Counted from the first letter of the stretch, positions 12,048 through 23,749 are shown. The stretch: 64,000 nucleotides of DNA from Leptodontidium sp. MPI-SDFR-AT-0119 (GCA_020726505.1 JAHLEZ010000036.1:310001-374000); one strand, 5' to 3'. The notes: generated by a model from the sequence alone, not told the origin. A program made the numbers and translations.

Positions 12048-12842
12048 ATGATGTCCTCAACACAAGAAGAGGATCCATTCCTCCAAGTTCAAGCGTACGT
12101 CGTTCCCCCCTCCTCTCCCTACCATGTTCTAGATATCGACACAATCTAACACTCAACCAGGGATGTCCTCTCCGCCCTCTCAACAACCAGACCCCTCTTC
12201 ACATCATACCTACGGATCCGCTCCCTCCCCTCCTCCTCAAGCACACCCTCCCCCGAACTCCTCTCCGCCCAAGCAGACTTAACATCCGCCCTCTCCTCCC
12301 TAGCAGAAGATCTAGCCGACCTAGTCGAGAGCGTCAAAGCCGTCCAGAGTGATCCCTATAAATATGGGTTGGAGATCGAAGAGGTCGCGAGACGAAAGCG
12401 GTTAGTTGATGAGGTCGGGGGAGAGGTCGAGGATATGAGGGAGGAGTTGGCGAAGACTGGTTCAGGGACCGGTTCTGGCGGAGGGTATACAGGTGGCAAT
12501 GTAAATGGCAGAGCAGAAGACGAGCCAGATTACAACGCCGAATTCGAACAGCAGCAACAACTCCACATGATGGCCGAACAAGACCGTGATCTCGATAGTG
12601 TCTTCCGCACAGTAGGCAATATTCGACAACAAGCCGATCACATGGGGCGGGAACTCGAGGAGCAGGCTGAGATGTTGGAGGTTGTGGATGGGCTTGCGGA
12701 TCGTGTTGGGGGGAGGCTGCAGACGGGCATGAAGAGGATGGGGGAGGTGGTTAGGGCGAACGAGGATGGGTTGAGTAGTTGTTGTATTGGGGTGTTGATT
12801 TTTGTGTTGATTTTGTTGTTGGTGCTCGTGCTTATTCTGTGA
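12048..12842 (+). CDS. TLG1: Qc-SNARE Tlg1 (syntaxin-6/10 family)
   Basis: Two exons, 12048-12094 and 12161-12842, join in phase and give 242 aa. Tlg1 is a tail-anchored t-SNARE acting in endosome-to-trans-Golgi fusion. The N-terminus (EEDPFLQVQADVLSALSTTR) matches the syntaxin-6 N-domain style DPF..V...V..AL. The SNARE motif runs roughly from residue 165 to 225 (QDRDLDSVFRTVGNIRQQAD, then MGRELEEQAEML), with Gln as the expected zero-layer residue in ELEEQ. The protein ends in a single hydrophobic anchor of about 20 residues (IGVLIFVLILLLVLVLIL) and no lumenal tail. Two Met codons are adjacent at the start; I use the first. A Gly/Ser linker separates the N-domain from the SNARE motif. Confidence 0.92.
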
Positions 12843-14257
12843 TGGGATGGAATGGAATTGGGGCAAGGGGAGACGAGAGGATGTGTTGATAGGTGTTGAT
12901 TTAGAGAGATCATAAGACGTGTTTTGGGATGATGCATCATTTAGCGGGCGTTTGGAGGTTTCTTGGATGGGCCGATTGACAATGATTGATCGATTGGTTA
13001 GATAGAGTGCGAAGACTCACTTCCTATCTCTAGATTTTGAAAAAGATCGAATAGACTAATTCACCATTGGACATAGAACATTTACCAAGCCATTTCTCGT
13101 GGAATAGTTTGTGAGCTCCAAAACCAGTTTCCTCGCTTAACGAGCCGAAGTCTACAAGACTTACTCACTTGGGGACGAATTGAAAATAGACTTCAGTAAA
13201 ACAACGAAAACAGGCAGGGAGTCCTATCTTCCAAGACAAACTAGGGTAAGTACCAGAATTGTACAGTCTCCAGAATCAGCCAACAGGGTAGATAGAGCAA
13301 GCATCGCGGGAGGTGGAGTTCAAGGAATGTACATCCGGCCACAATTCAACGGGGAGGGAGTTCAAATTTGACATCGACACATGAGTCTCTTTCCCACATA
13401 TTGCAGCTCGTTCTAGCATAAGACAAGACAAGACAAGTCACCTCGGATTCTCGAGCTCGAGGTCGAGTTGAACAGGATCCTTGTGTGCCTACAACGGGAA
13501 GTAGAGAAAGGGAACATCTAGAGAGAGGTGGGCGGTATCTAGAGGAGAGAGTTGGGGAGGGTTGAGAGTGGCGTGCATATCTGTGGTATGGTGAATAAGA
13601 TGAGCTGCTGGCTATCTCTGTAAAGGTGGGAAGTGGTGATGTAGGTAATGTTTGTTTACTTTTCGAATGAAGCTACACACGCTTGGAAATGGGGAAAGGG
13701 GGGAGGAAGCGTGGGATGTCTTGGGAGACAAGCGGGGGCGGCATGTAGTTGTTTGCAAGAACGGTTTCGTTGACTTTGATTAAACCAATATACTCTTGGT
13801 CAATTTCGTTTGGATCACAAATGATTAAAGTACTTGATAAGGGGAAGTAAGTGCATTTTCTTTCGAGGATAATGGCGTCGTTGATGTCCGCCGCATGGCT
13901 CATAGAGGATGTTATCTTGATTCACATGCGACTCTTCCAACAAATACAACTCCATCGAGATCGGCCCCTTTTTAAAATAAAAAATAAAAATAAAATAAAA
14001 TAAAATAAAAAATAAAAACCACTTGGACTCGCCGTCCCCGAGTTCATAAATTTCGTTCATCTTTCGCTCCTCTCGAGGAGGATGAGGTTACTTTTTCTTT
14101 AGTCACAATGAGATCAGACCCAACCAACCCACCTGCGATGCACAACGACGGTGTTGGCTGCATAGTGTACCAGGCAGCACCTACGATGACTTGACCACAT
14201 ACCTCTCACGAACCTTTTTCTGGTATTAATAGCACTGAACGCCCTGCAAGCACGGCG
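12843..14257. other. Gene-poor stretch after TLG1
   Basis: About 1.4 kb without a recognisable gene. The only marked structure is an A-rich AAAAT-type repeat near 13974-14018. Short minus-strand frames of 76-81 codons at 13673-14060 have no recognisable motif. Confidence 0.5.
13974..14018. repeat. AAAAT-type A-rich low-complexity repeat
   Basis: Imperfect repetition of A(4-6)T units over about 45 bp. Confidence 0.9.
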
Positions 14258-15165
14258 ATGTCCCACGTCTTCGCTATCCCCGAGCTGTTTGAAGAAACCC
14301 TGATACAATTACCCATGCGCGATATTCTCCTCGCCCAACTCGTCTATCCACACTAAGCAAAGACAATCACATCCTCTCTCTCTCTCTCTCTGCAGCAAAA
14401 GCTATTCTTCACACCCAACTCTTCGAGATCGTCCAGGAGGCAAGATACTGGTAGCCGAGCAACGGAACCAGACCCAGAATTCATCACCCTTCTCGCCTGT
14501 CTCTTCCCGCCATTCTTCTCACAATCCGATTGGGATGGCGGGAGACCAGCATGTCTGACCACGATTTAAGCCATGCTGTGGTTCTTGGATGAAGTGCGCT
14601 GTGAGAAAGTGAGGAGGGAGGATGCAAGTTGGCGACGGATGTACCCCATGCAGCCTGCTAGACGGGTGGGGATGTTGGAGATGTGGGGTGGATGCCCATG
14701 TGGAGGAGAGTGATGGAGGTTTGGGGTGTGAAGGAGAAATTCTTAGGCAGGGAGATTGGTGAGGAGAGAGACACTAGTGGTGGTGGTGCGAGAATGGGAT
14801 TCTTGTATGATTTGATTGCGTGGATTATGGATGAGTGGCCTGAGGTGAACTTTTGGGCTGATTTGGGGATTCCGAAGCCTGATGGTTCGGACGTTGAGTC
14901 TGTTGGCGGGTTGGAGGACAAAGGGGTTGGAGAAGGCCATGATGTGCGTCGTCATGGAGAGGATTCTGGCACGAGTGTCGAAGCTACAGGGGCTGCAGAG
15001 GGAGATGAGGGGGGTGAGGATGAGGATGAAGGCTTCAAGATCGTCATCATCCATTCCCGGACCTGTCACTCGTCGCGCGAGGATGCTGTTGATCCTAGTT
15101 GCCTGATGATTCGTGGATTTGAAGAGGATGTTATTGAGATGATGAAAGCAGTCGAATATACTTAG
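14258..15165 (+). pseudogene. Broken F-box protein gene
   Basis: The reading starts with MSHVFAIPELFEETLIQLPM then RDILLAQL, which matches the opening of the F-box protein family common in filamentous ascomycetes (IPELxExILLxLPxRDLLLAQ). It stops after YPH. A continuation starts after a CT-rich acceptor-like tract with QKLFFTP and LLACLFPPFF, meets an in-frame TAA near 14567, continues in the same frame with EDASWRRMYPMQPARRVGMLEMWGG, then shifts frame near 14690 into a 160-codon frame (PMWRRVMEVWGVKEKFLGRE, later GFLYDLIAWIMDEWPEVNFW) ending at 15163-15165. The segment between the F-box start and QKLFF is too short for the usual connecting helix, so a deletion is likely. No function is expected unless the reading reflects sequencing errors. 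Confidence 0.75.
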
Positions 15166-16181
15166 CTGGCAGTATTGGGGGACAAGAGATGTGTTGGTAA
15201 GGTCGAAGGTCATTTCTTCACGATATGTTGAAGTTTCTAAGCGTGGTTCGATCATGGAGGAGAATTTAAAGGACGCCAGGGCTTTGATTTAGACTAGGAT
15301 CAGAAAATGATCTTTTATAAAGCATCGGATAGGTTAGGCAGGCTGTCTACTATTGCTTTGTGGTTAATTTCGTAACACTGGTAGTAGTAATGAGAAGAGG
15401 GGACGACCTACGTACCTAGGCTCTCCGCACTTCTTTCAATGTTTATCAAAGACCCAAGCTTGACTCCTTGAGGTCTAAAGAGATACACAAATGATACTTG
15501 CCATTTCCAAAAACGGTTTTAATAGAACAGAACGGTTTTTCTTTCCCTGTTAACTTGAGCTCGCAGCTCTTGATCTTATCCACTTTGAAGCCTGATTGAT
15601 GTTTGTAAGTTGTTGAGTCGACTGTCGCACCGGGAGTCTTGTCCCTGAACCACATTCTCGAAGCAAACATCCATATTTCGTAACGAGCAGCAAACTGACA
15701 TCTATGGATTTATTCATCCAACAAGTGAGGGAAGTTGGGTGGACATATGAGCATCACGTGCCACCCCCTTTACGCTCGGTTGGACATAGGAAAAACCTTA
15801 GCCCGAACGGACAACCGTCTGTCAACAAAATCCGATCTTCGCCAGCATGGAGGTTCTTGAATCCGACATGGAAGCTGTAATTCGATATTGCGTAGGTCAT
15901 GTCGATGTTTTTTCCTCAACGAGCGGACTTTCGTGTGCTGCGAGACTCCTTGCAGGACAAAGAAGCCGCGTGGTTTCAGGCCGCAGATGGCTATGTTGAC
16001 TGGTTTGGTGTAGGTGATGGCTGTGGATGAAGTATATATCTCGCCTTGCCACTTCCACTTGTATCTCATTGCCACCATACATTCATATTTTCCTTCAACT
16101 TCCTCCTCTGACTCCATATTCCTCCATTAACCATCCTCATAATCAGCAAGAACAACATCATTCGATCGATCGACAGACAAA
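15166..16181. other. Intergenic region before the dehydrogenase gene
   Basis: About 1 kb. Two minus-strand frames (15446-15670, 74 codons; 15770-16117, 115 codons) have balanced composition but no family I recognise and no confirming splice structure. The part next to 16182 is CT- and CA-rich, as in fungal promoters and leaders. Confidence 0.45.
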
Positions 16182-17609
16182 ATGCCACCAGTCTCGAGAA
16201 TTTCCACATTATTCCCTCCAGCCCCGAAGTTTACAGAAACAAGTCTTCCTTCCCTCGTGGGCAAAGTCTACATCGTCACTGGTGCAGCTTCGGGCGTGGG
16301 ATACGAACTCGCAAAGTTCCTGTACGTCGCTGGTGGAACAGTTTACATTGCCGCTCGGTCATCTGCGCGATGTGATGGTGCAATTGAGAAGATCATCGAA
16401 GAGACAAAACCCAAGACTAAGAAGGGAATCGGGAGACTGGAGAGTCTAGTGATAGATTTGTCTGACCTGATGAGTGTCAAGAGCGGGGTTGAAGACTTCC
16501 TCAGGAGGGAAACGAGATTGGACGTCTTGATGCATAATGCTGCAGTTATGACCCCACCGAAGGGGAGCAAGGACAAGCTGGTACGAACCGAAGTCTGCGA
16601 CGAGGAGAAAACAGTAGCATCTGACATGCGTATCTATTAGGGCCATGATCTTGAAATGGGCACGAATTGTCTGGCCCCGTACCTCATGACCGGTCTCCTC
16701 GAGCCAATCCTCATTCGCACTGCCAATACACCCGGCACACCCCCAAATAGCGTGCGCGTAGTTTTCGTCGTCTCAGCTCTCAACAATGGATTCGTGCCCG
16801 GGGGAGCCATGTCCTTCGATGCCAGTGGGACGCCGGTTGTCATAACCAACAAGTTCATGGGAAACTACAGTGAGTGTTTCTCGAGTCCTTTCCACCTTGT
16901 CGAATATTACAGGAGAATGGAAATGCGTTCCACCCATATATTCTGCGACAATCTCGAAATTATGAAAGTGTACATGAAGGAGCAATACTAACCGACTTCT
17001 CCCGCAGTGCAAAGTAAGAATGGTGGCGCTTGGCTGGCTCTCCATTTTGCTGATAAACTCGGCAAGCACGGTATCGTGAGCGTGGTGGGTGTGAACAAAA
17101 ACCCGGGGATTTGGAAATTTGCTGATACAGAACAGAGCTTGCATCCCGGCTTGATGAAGACAGACCTGCAGCGGCACTGGAATACAGCTCTAAAGCTGAC
17201 GATGGTCTGCCTCCCATTCCTGACCATCTAGTCATGAGCGATTACTGACGGGCAGTTATAGTATTTGAGCACCAAAGGTCCAGTATATGGTGCATACTCG
17301 GAACTTTTCGCTGGGTTTTCGCCAGAAGTCACACCGGAGCATAACGGTGGATATATGATGGCGTGGGGAAGAATAGGTATGTTTTGCTCGGAAAGAAATT
17401 TCCACCACCACATCCACATTATGTCTTCCTCAAAGTCTCCACATCTATGCTTCAAATTATGTAGACAGTAACTGACTTCGATTGTGCGAAACAAAGGAGA
17501 ACTGACGCTCGATGTTCAAGATGGCTGGAAAAGCAAAGCTAATGGTGGGACTGGAGCTGCAAAGAAATTCTTGGAATATTGTGATCGTGAGACGAAGGAG
17601 TTCTTGTAA
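16182..17609 (+). CDS. Short-chain dehydrogenase/reductase
   Basis: An NAD(P)-dependent oxidoreductase of the SDR superfamily, about 333 aa. Six exons by eye: 16182-16580, 16641-16869, 17008-17084, 17136-17204, 17262-17376 and 17497-17609; phase closes at every join. The Rossmann motif TGAASGVG is near residue 39, the structural motif appears as NAAV, and the catalytic YxxxK is formed across the exon 2/3 junction (Y, then MQSK). HPGLMKTDLQ after the active site is typical of SDRs. The overall type resembles the fungal 'protochlorophyllide reductase-like/retinol dehydrogenase-like' group; the substrate cannot be told. It faces the Zn2Cys6 regulator gene, with only 73 bp between stop codons. 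The catalytic Lys depends on correct splicing of a 138-nt intron. Confidence 0.87.
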
Positions 17610-17682
17610 GATTCTTTGGTGGTTGTACTTGTACTTCGGAATAGACATTTCATTTACAGAGGTTAGGGTTGTCTTGGTGCGT

Positions 17683-20417
17683 TTATAGATCATAATAGTC
17701 AATGTTTTCCACCCCAAAGCTCTGTTGGAAATCTGGCCATGGCTGGTTAACTGCGGGTGGAGGTCGAACGTGGTTGTCGAAAACTTCCTGCAAATATTTA
17801 GCTTGTTTCCGCACTCTGAGAGTAGATTTAATACCCAATCAAACCCATCTGGCAAGCCCACCATATCCCCAAATGGCTCCATGGGAGATGTGATGAGCTC
17901 GGCTTCGAGTGGCATGCCAAGCCCAGATGGTGAGATGGTGCTTTGCGCCATTGCAGCTGTCCATGCATTCTGGGGCTCCATCGCTGAAAGGAAGGAGGCA
18001 TTTGTTGATTCGAACCCTACAAATTTTAGCCAGATATCTCAAAAGAAGCAATACGGGCACACCACTGAGAGACAATCTGGAAACGAGATTAGTCGTTTTC
18101 ATTTCGCAAGCCTCCATCTCTTGGTGAACAGGTGTACTTTCTGTTTCATCACCAAGGGCCAGGTGAACTTTCTTCATCATGATGGCAACCACGGCAGCGC
18201 ACTTTTTTGCCTCAGCAGAAACCTCTATCATTCCTTGCCAGACTGTATTCGAATGTTCGAGGGTCTGGATCATGCTTTGCTGATCCTTGGTGAGAGCGCT
18301 CGATGGTATCGAGTGGCCATCAGGGCCGCAGAAGCTTTGCATAATGGTCAGATAGACGACCATGTTGGCGACAAGAAAGTTGTGTAGGGATAGTGTGGAG
18401 AAGAACCATCTATCTCGGGCTAGCGGTCCACCTGGGGAAGTTGCTTCATGGATTGAGGCCTGACAGCGCAGCAGCTGTATTGAGGCGTCAAGTCCCACTA
18501 CTTTTGAATACCCATATTCGGGGACTGCTTTCTGCTTCAATAGAAATTTTCGATGAAGCATGCATCGGCTTGAGTGGTAAAGGAGCTCGATGCTATATTT
18601 CTTGATTATGATATCAGGAGATTCAGTAATCGCGAGCTCAGATAAATCCAGTCTATAGAACTGGGGGACTTGACTGAAGGCTTCGTGTAACAGGCGATCA
18701 AGACCCATGACTTGATCATAAGGGGGATCGGTTAGTAAGTTTGCGAACGCTGCGATTTTCGTTGAAACTAGGCATATCCTGCCCTTGCAGATTGTATAAG
18801 ACATAGGAGTCAACTCGGATTCGGGGCGTGAGGGGGGTATTTCGATGGAGTCCTCGTCAAAATCCTCGTCCCGCAAATTCTTGGGAGGTATTGAGTCGCT
18901 CGCAACAGAATTGATCATTCCAGGGAGACCCATGTGAGTGCTACCGAGAAGATCTATTTGGCAAAGGTGGTACCAGATTCGCCTTCGCATTTCGGCTTGG
19001 AACGGAGTAATAGCTCCCCCACCAACCTTGGTCGCATCTCGGTGCAAGCCCATTCGGAGTGCAAGGCGAATAGCGTTGCCACAAAGCAAGTAACAATGAA
19101 CTTGATCACCTATGCTGAGGAGAAACTCGGTTTCCATGTACAAAGAAAGCGTCTCCATCGTGTATGGTCCAGGCTTTGTGTAGTTGGAAAGCACCAAACA
19201 TTGGACACAACATTCCCGATATGTGTGTACCATTTCCATCGGAGACCCACGAAGGTCAGCAAATTCCTCCCCTGAACCGAGCACTGCGACTGCTGCTTGT
19301 ATCATTATTGCGTAAACCAAAGCTAACCAAGAGATCGGAGTGCCTTCTGGGTCTGCCCAGAACCTCTTGTACTAGTTGAATGTCAGTGATTGCAGGGAAA
19401 ATAAATGATGAGGACAATCCAAGGCGTAGAAGAAAAAGTGAGTGGAGGATAAATATATCGGAACTATCGCGACCGTTTCACGCAATGACTTACAGCTCTC
19501 TGGAACGATGGTCGGTGCATGATTTCTGCATTTATGTTAGCTGCATTTTCGCTTGAGAAGCTCAACATCAATACACTCACGCAGGCTTGGGCTATTTGAA
19601 TTGAAATATCTAGAGATAAAACGGTCAACTACTAGCCGAGTAGGTAGGGCTGATATAAGATCAGGCTTAGTCGCTGGAGACTGGGCGTTGAAGGCGAGAG
19701 ATGAGTACGGCCGGATGTCATCGTCATCTGTCACCTCCTCAGCTTCTTCGAAATAGCTCTTGACTTCCTCAATCTGAACATATCAGCGCATGCAACCCTC
19801 GCTGGACGTACAAAAAAGGGGCTCACATCCTCGAGAATAGCTGCCCAGTGTGTGGCACCGACATAGGTGGACTTCTCATTCGGCCGAAACATAACATTGC
19901 CAGATAGGTGCGACGATGGGCCCACGTCAACGGTGGGACGACTCTTGGATTCATCTGAAATTGAAGCCATTCGCCAAGTGGTGGATGATTGGTCCACTGA
20001 TCTATCGTCCACATGCTGGGTGACTGACGATGGGCTCTGGCCGCTCATGACATCCTTAACCAAGCTCTCGAGATGTTTCAATCGATTCTGCATGCTCACT
20101 GCTGGCTTTCGCCGCGTCACTTGCTGTGGAAGAGTACACTGAGAGATTTTGCCCCTTTTGATGCACTGCGAGCATGGCTGTTTTCTGTCACATTTCAGCT
20201 TGGAGTGTCTGCAATTCGTGCAGCTTAGCTGGGCACGATTCCGCTTCTGAGATGGCTTCGAGGGTCCAGTCGCTACTTCGGACTCAGGTCCAGGCTCATG
20301 ATCATCGGGATCCTCGTTGCAGTCTCTGCTGTACTTTTGAGCGTGGGGGTGCGTGTTGGGCAGTGGTGATCCTGGCGTTGGCAGCGGCGGCGGCGTTATA
20401 TCCATGGAAAGTGGCAT
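17683..20417 (-). CDS. Zn2Cys6 transcription factor with fungal-specific TF domain
   Basis: Six exons by eye: 19827-20417, 19581-19773, 19494-19525 (32 nt), 18063-19371, 17835-17983 and 17683-17787; phase closes and gives 792 aa. The zinc cluster spans residues 66-94 (CTNCRHSKLKC, CSQC, final Cys in ISQC), followed by a linker and LKHLESLV, a possible short coiled coil. The tiny third exon supplies the conserved HRPSFQ element. The middle domain has the signatures HCYLLCGNAIRLALRMGLHR and EMRRRIWYHL of the fungal_trans family. The last exon was found through a 47-nt intron: FDW joins EVFDNHVRPPPAV and the protein ends NIDYYDL. The start codon lies 109 bp from a Copia LTR on the same strand, so its promoter may be transposon-derived. 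Target genes are unknown; the convergent SDR is a candidate only by position. Confidence 0.88.
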
Positions 20418-20521
20418 TGCTCCTGATGATAGTGTCGTCGCTGCAGTTGCTGGAAAGGATGCGTGAGGATAGGGGCTGATTGCTAAGGTGACGCGGCGCG
20501 TTCTGGGTTTATGAGATGGTG

Positions 20522-20526
20522 ATTGT
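20522..20526. repeat. Left target-site duplication of outer Copia (ATTGT)
   Basis: ATTGT directly abuts the left LTR and is repeated exactly at 33485-33489 after the right LTR. Confidence 0.93.
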
Positions 20527-20647
20527 TGATAGAAAAGCTTGTAGAATTCTATCTGAGAGAGCGTACAGAGTAATAGGGGAAATAGGGGTGGCGTGATCAT
20601 AAGTACGCAGGTACTAAGATCAACGCAGCACAGCCATATTTCTAACA
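20527..20647 (-). repeat. Outer Copia 3' LTR, 121 bp
   Basis: Read on the minus strand it begins TGTTAGAAATATGG and ends TTTTCTATCA, the TG...CA ends of an LTR. A 121-bp partner lies at 33364-33484 and differs at only five positions by my comparison. Internal to it, at 20648 onward, the minus strand reads AGGGGGCA before the LTR, a polypurine tract, which marks this copy as the 3' LTR. Confidence 0.93.
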
Positions 20648-21541
20648 TGCCCCCTACTCTAAAGCTCTATATTGAATTCTAAATACAGTATTTTGAGCTC
20701 TCTAGCTGAGGCTCGTATTTGACGTTAAGACTCGTATCCCTAACGTTAAGGCTCGTATTCGGGTTTCTTAGGCCTTATTAACTCCTATAATATAGCTTTC
20801 TTAGCCATATGGCGCTTACATCTCCCTCTTAGAGGAAGTTCAATTACCCCGCAGCCTTCCTGCTTACGTTATAGTACAAGAGTACCCCAATTGACTATCT
20901 TCAAGTCTTCTATATGTCTACATTCCCTTGTAGCCTCCACACCTCTATTCCTAGCTCTTCGATAGTAAGCCCATATAACCCTTGTATTTCTCAAAAGCAG
21001 GGCCTAGCAACGCCTTAATAAGAGCGTCTGTTATATTGTCATTCCCTAGTATATACTATACAATCATTTTCCTAGCTAAAACTATATTATCGCGAATATA
21101 AAAGTGGCGGATGTCGATATACTTAGATTTTAGTGTAAATTTGCGCTCCTTAATAAGGGCTTCGGCACTTATATTATCAAGGTAAAGAGTCAGAGGCTTT
21201 ATAGGGGTAATTCCTAGGTCTTTCTATAACTTTAGCATCTATACTACTTCCCTTAATCCGTCGCTAGTAGCTATTATCTCTAAATACTCGCTGTTAAGAG
21301 CTGTCGACTTTTGTACATTAGTAGACTAGCTAGTGACTACGTTATTGACTATAATTAGCCATGCCTAGAGTAACTTCCTATCACCTTTAGTCCCCTAAGT
21401 CGCGTTTGTAAAGCAATCGAATTGGCCAAATTCAGTCGTATTTCCTCCGCTATAAGTAATTCCGTTATTAAGCGTCGCGTTAAGGTATCGTAAGAGAGGC
21501 TTTGTATACTATAGATGCGTTTCCGTAGGCTTTACTATATA
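20648..21541 (-). pseudogene. Outer Copia RNase H remnant and 3' internal region
   Basis: The minus-strand translation, riddled with stops, still carries pieces expected of a Copia RNase H region and of its C-terminal end, and leads into a G-rich polypurine tract at the LTR. It is the part of the outer polyprotein separated from its RT by the nested insertion. Confidence 0.65.
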
Positions 21542-21546
21542 CTATA
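21542..21546. repeat. Left target-site duplication of inner Copia (CTATA)
   Basis: CTATA is repeated exactly at 29053-29057 on the far side of the inner element. Confidence 0.92.
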
Positions 21547-21745
21547 TGTCGTGCAAGAGCACGCCTAGAGGCTCCACAGAGGCGAATTTGACGTATTATT
21601 GAGGTATGCGCAGTACTGTAATTGATCGTTGTTTTTTATCTACGTATGGTCTATTCGAGCTCCCTGAATATGGAGGTCGCGGGCGCTTTGGCCATGGTGC
21701 CTTTGATTGGGCTCGCTTAGCCGGCCTACCATAACCTGCACGACA
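21547..21745 (-). repeat. Inner Copia 3' LTR, 199 bp
   Basis: The ends form an inverted repeat, TGTCGTGCA...TGCACGACA. A 199-bp partner at 28854-29052 is nearly identical. On the minus strand, GGCGAGGGGGG lies just before it, a polypurine tract that marks the 3' LTR. Confidence 0.94.
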
Positions 21746-21969
21746 CACCCCCCTCGCCAAGGACAATACTAAGCTTTGGCGAAGCAAACAAGTGCTTAAC
21801 AAACATAATAGACAATAGGAAATCGACATATAATATATGATTGACAATATGAGAGCGACAGACAGTAGAGAAAAATGATAGGCAGTAGCCAAAGCAAATA
21901 TGCCAAACGTCCAAACGAGAGTATATAGACAACTGCTCCCCTATCATAACTTCCTTCTATAAGTATACT

Positions 21970-22835
21970 AAATTCAAAATAGGTCGTGTCTCCGCCGCCA
22001 AGTTGGCCGCCCGCGCCTCGCGCCGCTCTAACCTCGCCGCTACTCGCGTAGTAAAGAAGGTACGCTTCCCTTGTGTTTTACTGATTTGAGATTAGTTTTA
22101 ACGTTATCTAAGTCAAAAAGTTAAGAAGTTAGGTAAGTTAGAGTATATTGACTAGCTATAACAGTCTGCCGCCGCTCCTCGCCGCCGCACCCCCTCTCCT
22201 GCGCCCCCTCTTGCCGCCCCTGCCACCCCCTCTCGCCGCCGCGCTGAGGCAGGTACTAATAGGGAGGTCCCTTACTCGGCATACGTTAAAGCTGCCTTAA
22301 AAAGTGACCTCCCTGTCAGTATCTGTCAAGATGCCGCTGGCTCGGCTCGGTGCCTTCGGTGCCACAGTCAGAATTATAGTTACGCCGGTCCTATTAGGCC
22401 TACTATTGCGGTGGCTTTTGCCGCCTTTCTAGAGGAGAAGCGTGGTGCCTCGCGTACTCGCGTAAGTTTGACTTTAGTTCTTGTGGTTTTGAGTTTGGCT
22501 AACTCTGAGTAGTAGTTGAAATCCCTCCGGGCCGCGGTCCGTGAGGCTCTTACTGCCCCCGGTATATTCATTCCGTCTTTGTAACAGCTTTTAAAGAGAC
22601 TGACTTTAGTTATCTAGCCGCTGCCGCCGCCCCTGCCCCCGCCCCCCGCCTAATCCTCCCACCCGTTCGGGTTAGTGCTGGTGCTGGTGTTGTTGGTGCT
22701 GGTGCTAGTGCTGCTGCTACTACTGATAGTGCTAGTAGTGTGGCCGCCCGCCGCCGCCGTATCAAGGAGTTATTAGTAGAGCTAGTGGACTTATTAGTGG
22801 TTTAGTTCGCGACTTAATAGTAACTTAGGAACGTG
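21970..22835 (+). pseudogene. Antisense GC-rich reading frame inside inner Copia
   Basis: Between pol and the 3' LTR, the plus strand (opposite to gag-pol) reads as Ala/Arg/Pro-rich protein in pieces: GRVSAAKLAARASRRSNLAA near 21985, APRRRTPSPAPPLAAPATPS near 22170, SARCLRCHSQNYSYAG near 22340 with a Cys-x2-Cys, IRPTIAVAFAAFLEEKRGAS, then SLRAAVREALTAPGIFI, and finally VAARRRRIKELLVELVDLL near 22740-22800. Stops and frame changes interrupt it, some of which could be introns. The composition is protein-like only on this strand. I do not recognise the family. It may be a second gene carried by this Copia lineage or a captured host gene. Confidence 0.5.
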
Positions 22836-23749
22836 CCCCTTTAGAGTTATAGTTTACTACCTTATAAGTAGCTTAAGAACGGGCCCTTATATACTTGCTT
22901 TACGTTAGTTTAGTTGTGGCTTCGGCTAGAATAGAATTCTTGCCCTCTAATAACTTAAAAAGAACGTACTTAACGTGACTGTGCCACCTTGAAAAATACA
23001 AAGGAAAACAAAAGAGTGTGTTTGTAGTAAGTTACAAGCTTACATAGTGGTTTCATACTTCAATTAAGCTCTTCTACTAACGCCCTAGCGTCTTGTAGAT
23101 TAAGTAATGCGACAAAAGTCTCAAACTTCTGGCGTGGGAGGTTTTTAGTAAGGCCATTTATATACATCTCACTTGTGGGCAGGTATATAACCTCAAAACT
23201 GCCCTTTTAGTACTCTTAGCGTAGCCATATATTCTGAATATTAACGTGCCTGAGCTTAGTCGATATACACTAGTTCTCTCTAACTATAAGCCTAATCGTC
23301 TATTAGTTGTCACAGAAGATGTTTTAGGGGCACCCCACATTAAGGTATATTTCTCTAAAGAGCCTCTATAGAGCTATAACCTCCTTTGTAGTTCGCTCTA
23401 CCCCCAAGAGCTCGGCTTCTGTAGTCGAGGTAGTGACTATGTCTTGCCTAGATGCTTTCTACAGTATAGCACCCCCGAACAAAAGAATAATAAGCCCTTG
23501 TGAAGAACGCCTAGTTTCTAAATCATCTGCGAAAGAAGTATTAGACGCTATTACTAACTACGTTTCGCGCTATTAACAACTGTAAACGATCCCTAAGAAG
23601 CGTGTACTAAACAAGTAACGTATCGTCCAATTGACAGCCTGTAGGTACTTCTGGCTTAGGTTCGTCAAGAATTGCGACAGCTGTGAAGCTGCAAAAGTTA
23701 CGTCCGGTCTAATCATGACAGCCGTGTACAGGACGGATCCGACCTTTTC

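Noticed and set aside
15446..16117. Minus-strand frames of 74 and 115 codons
   Set aside because: Balanced composition but no motif, no joining splice sites and no neighbour support.
17457..17981. Extended C-terminus of the first Zn2Cys6 regulator in the unspliced frame
   Set aside because: It would overlap the last SDR exon and lacks family-like sequence; a 47-nt intron gives a better ending at 17683.
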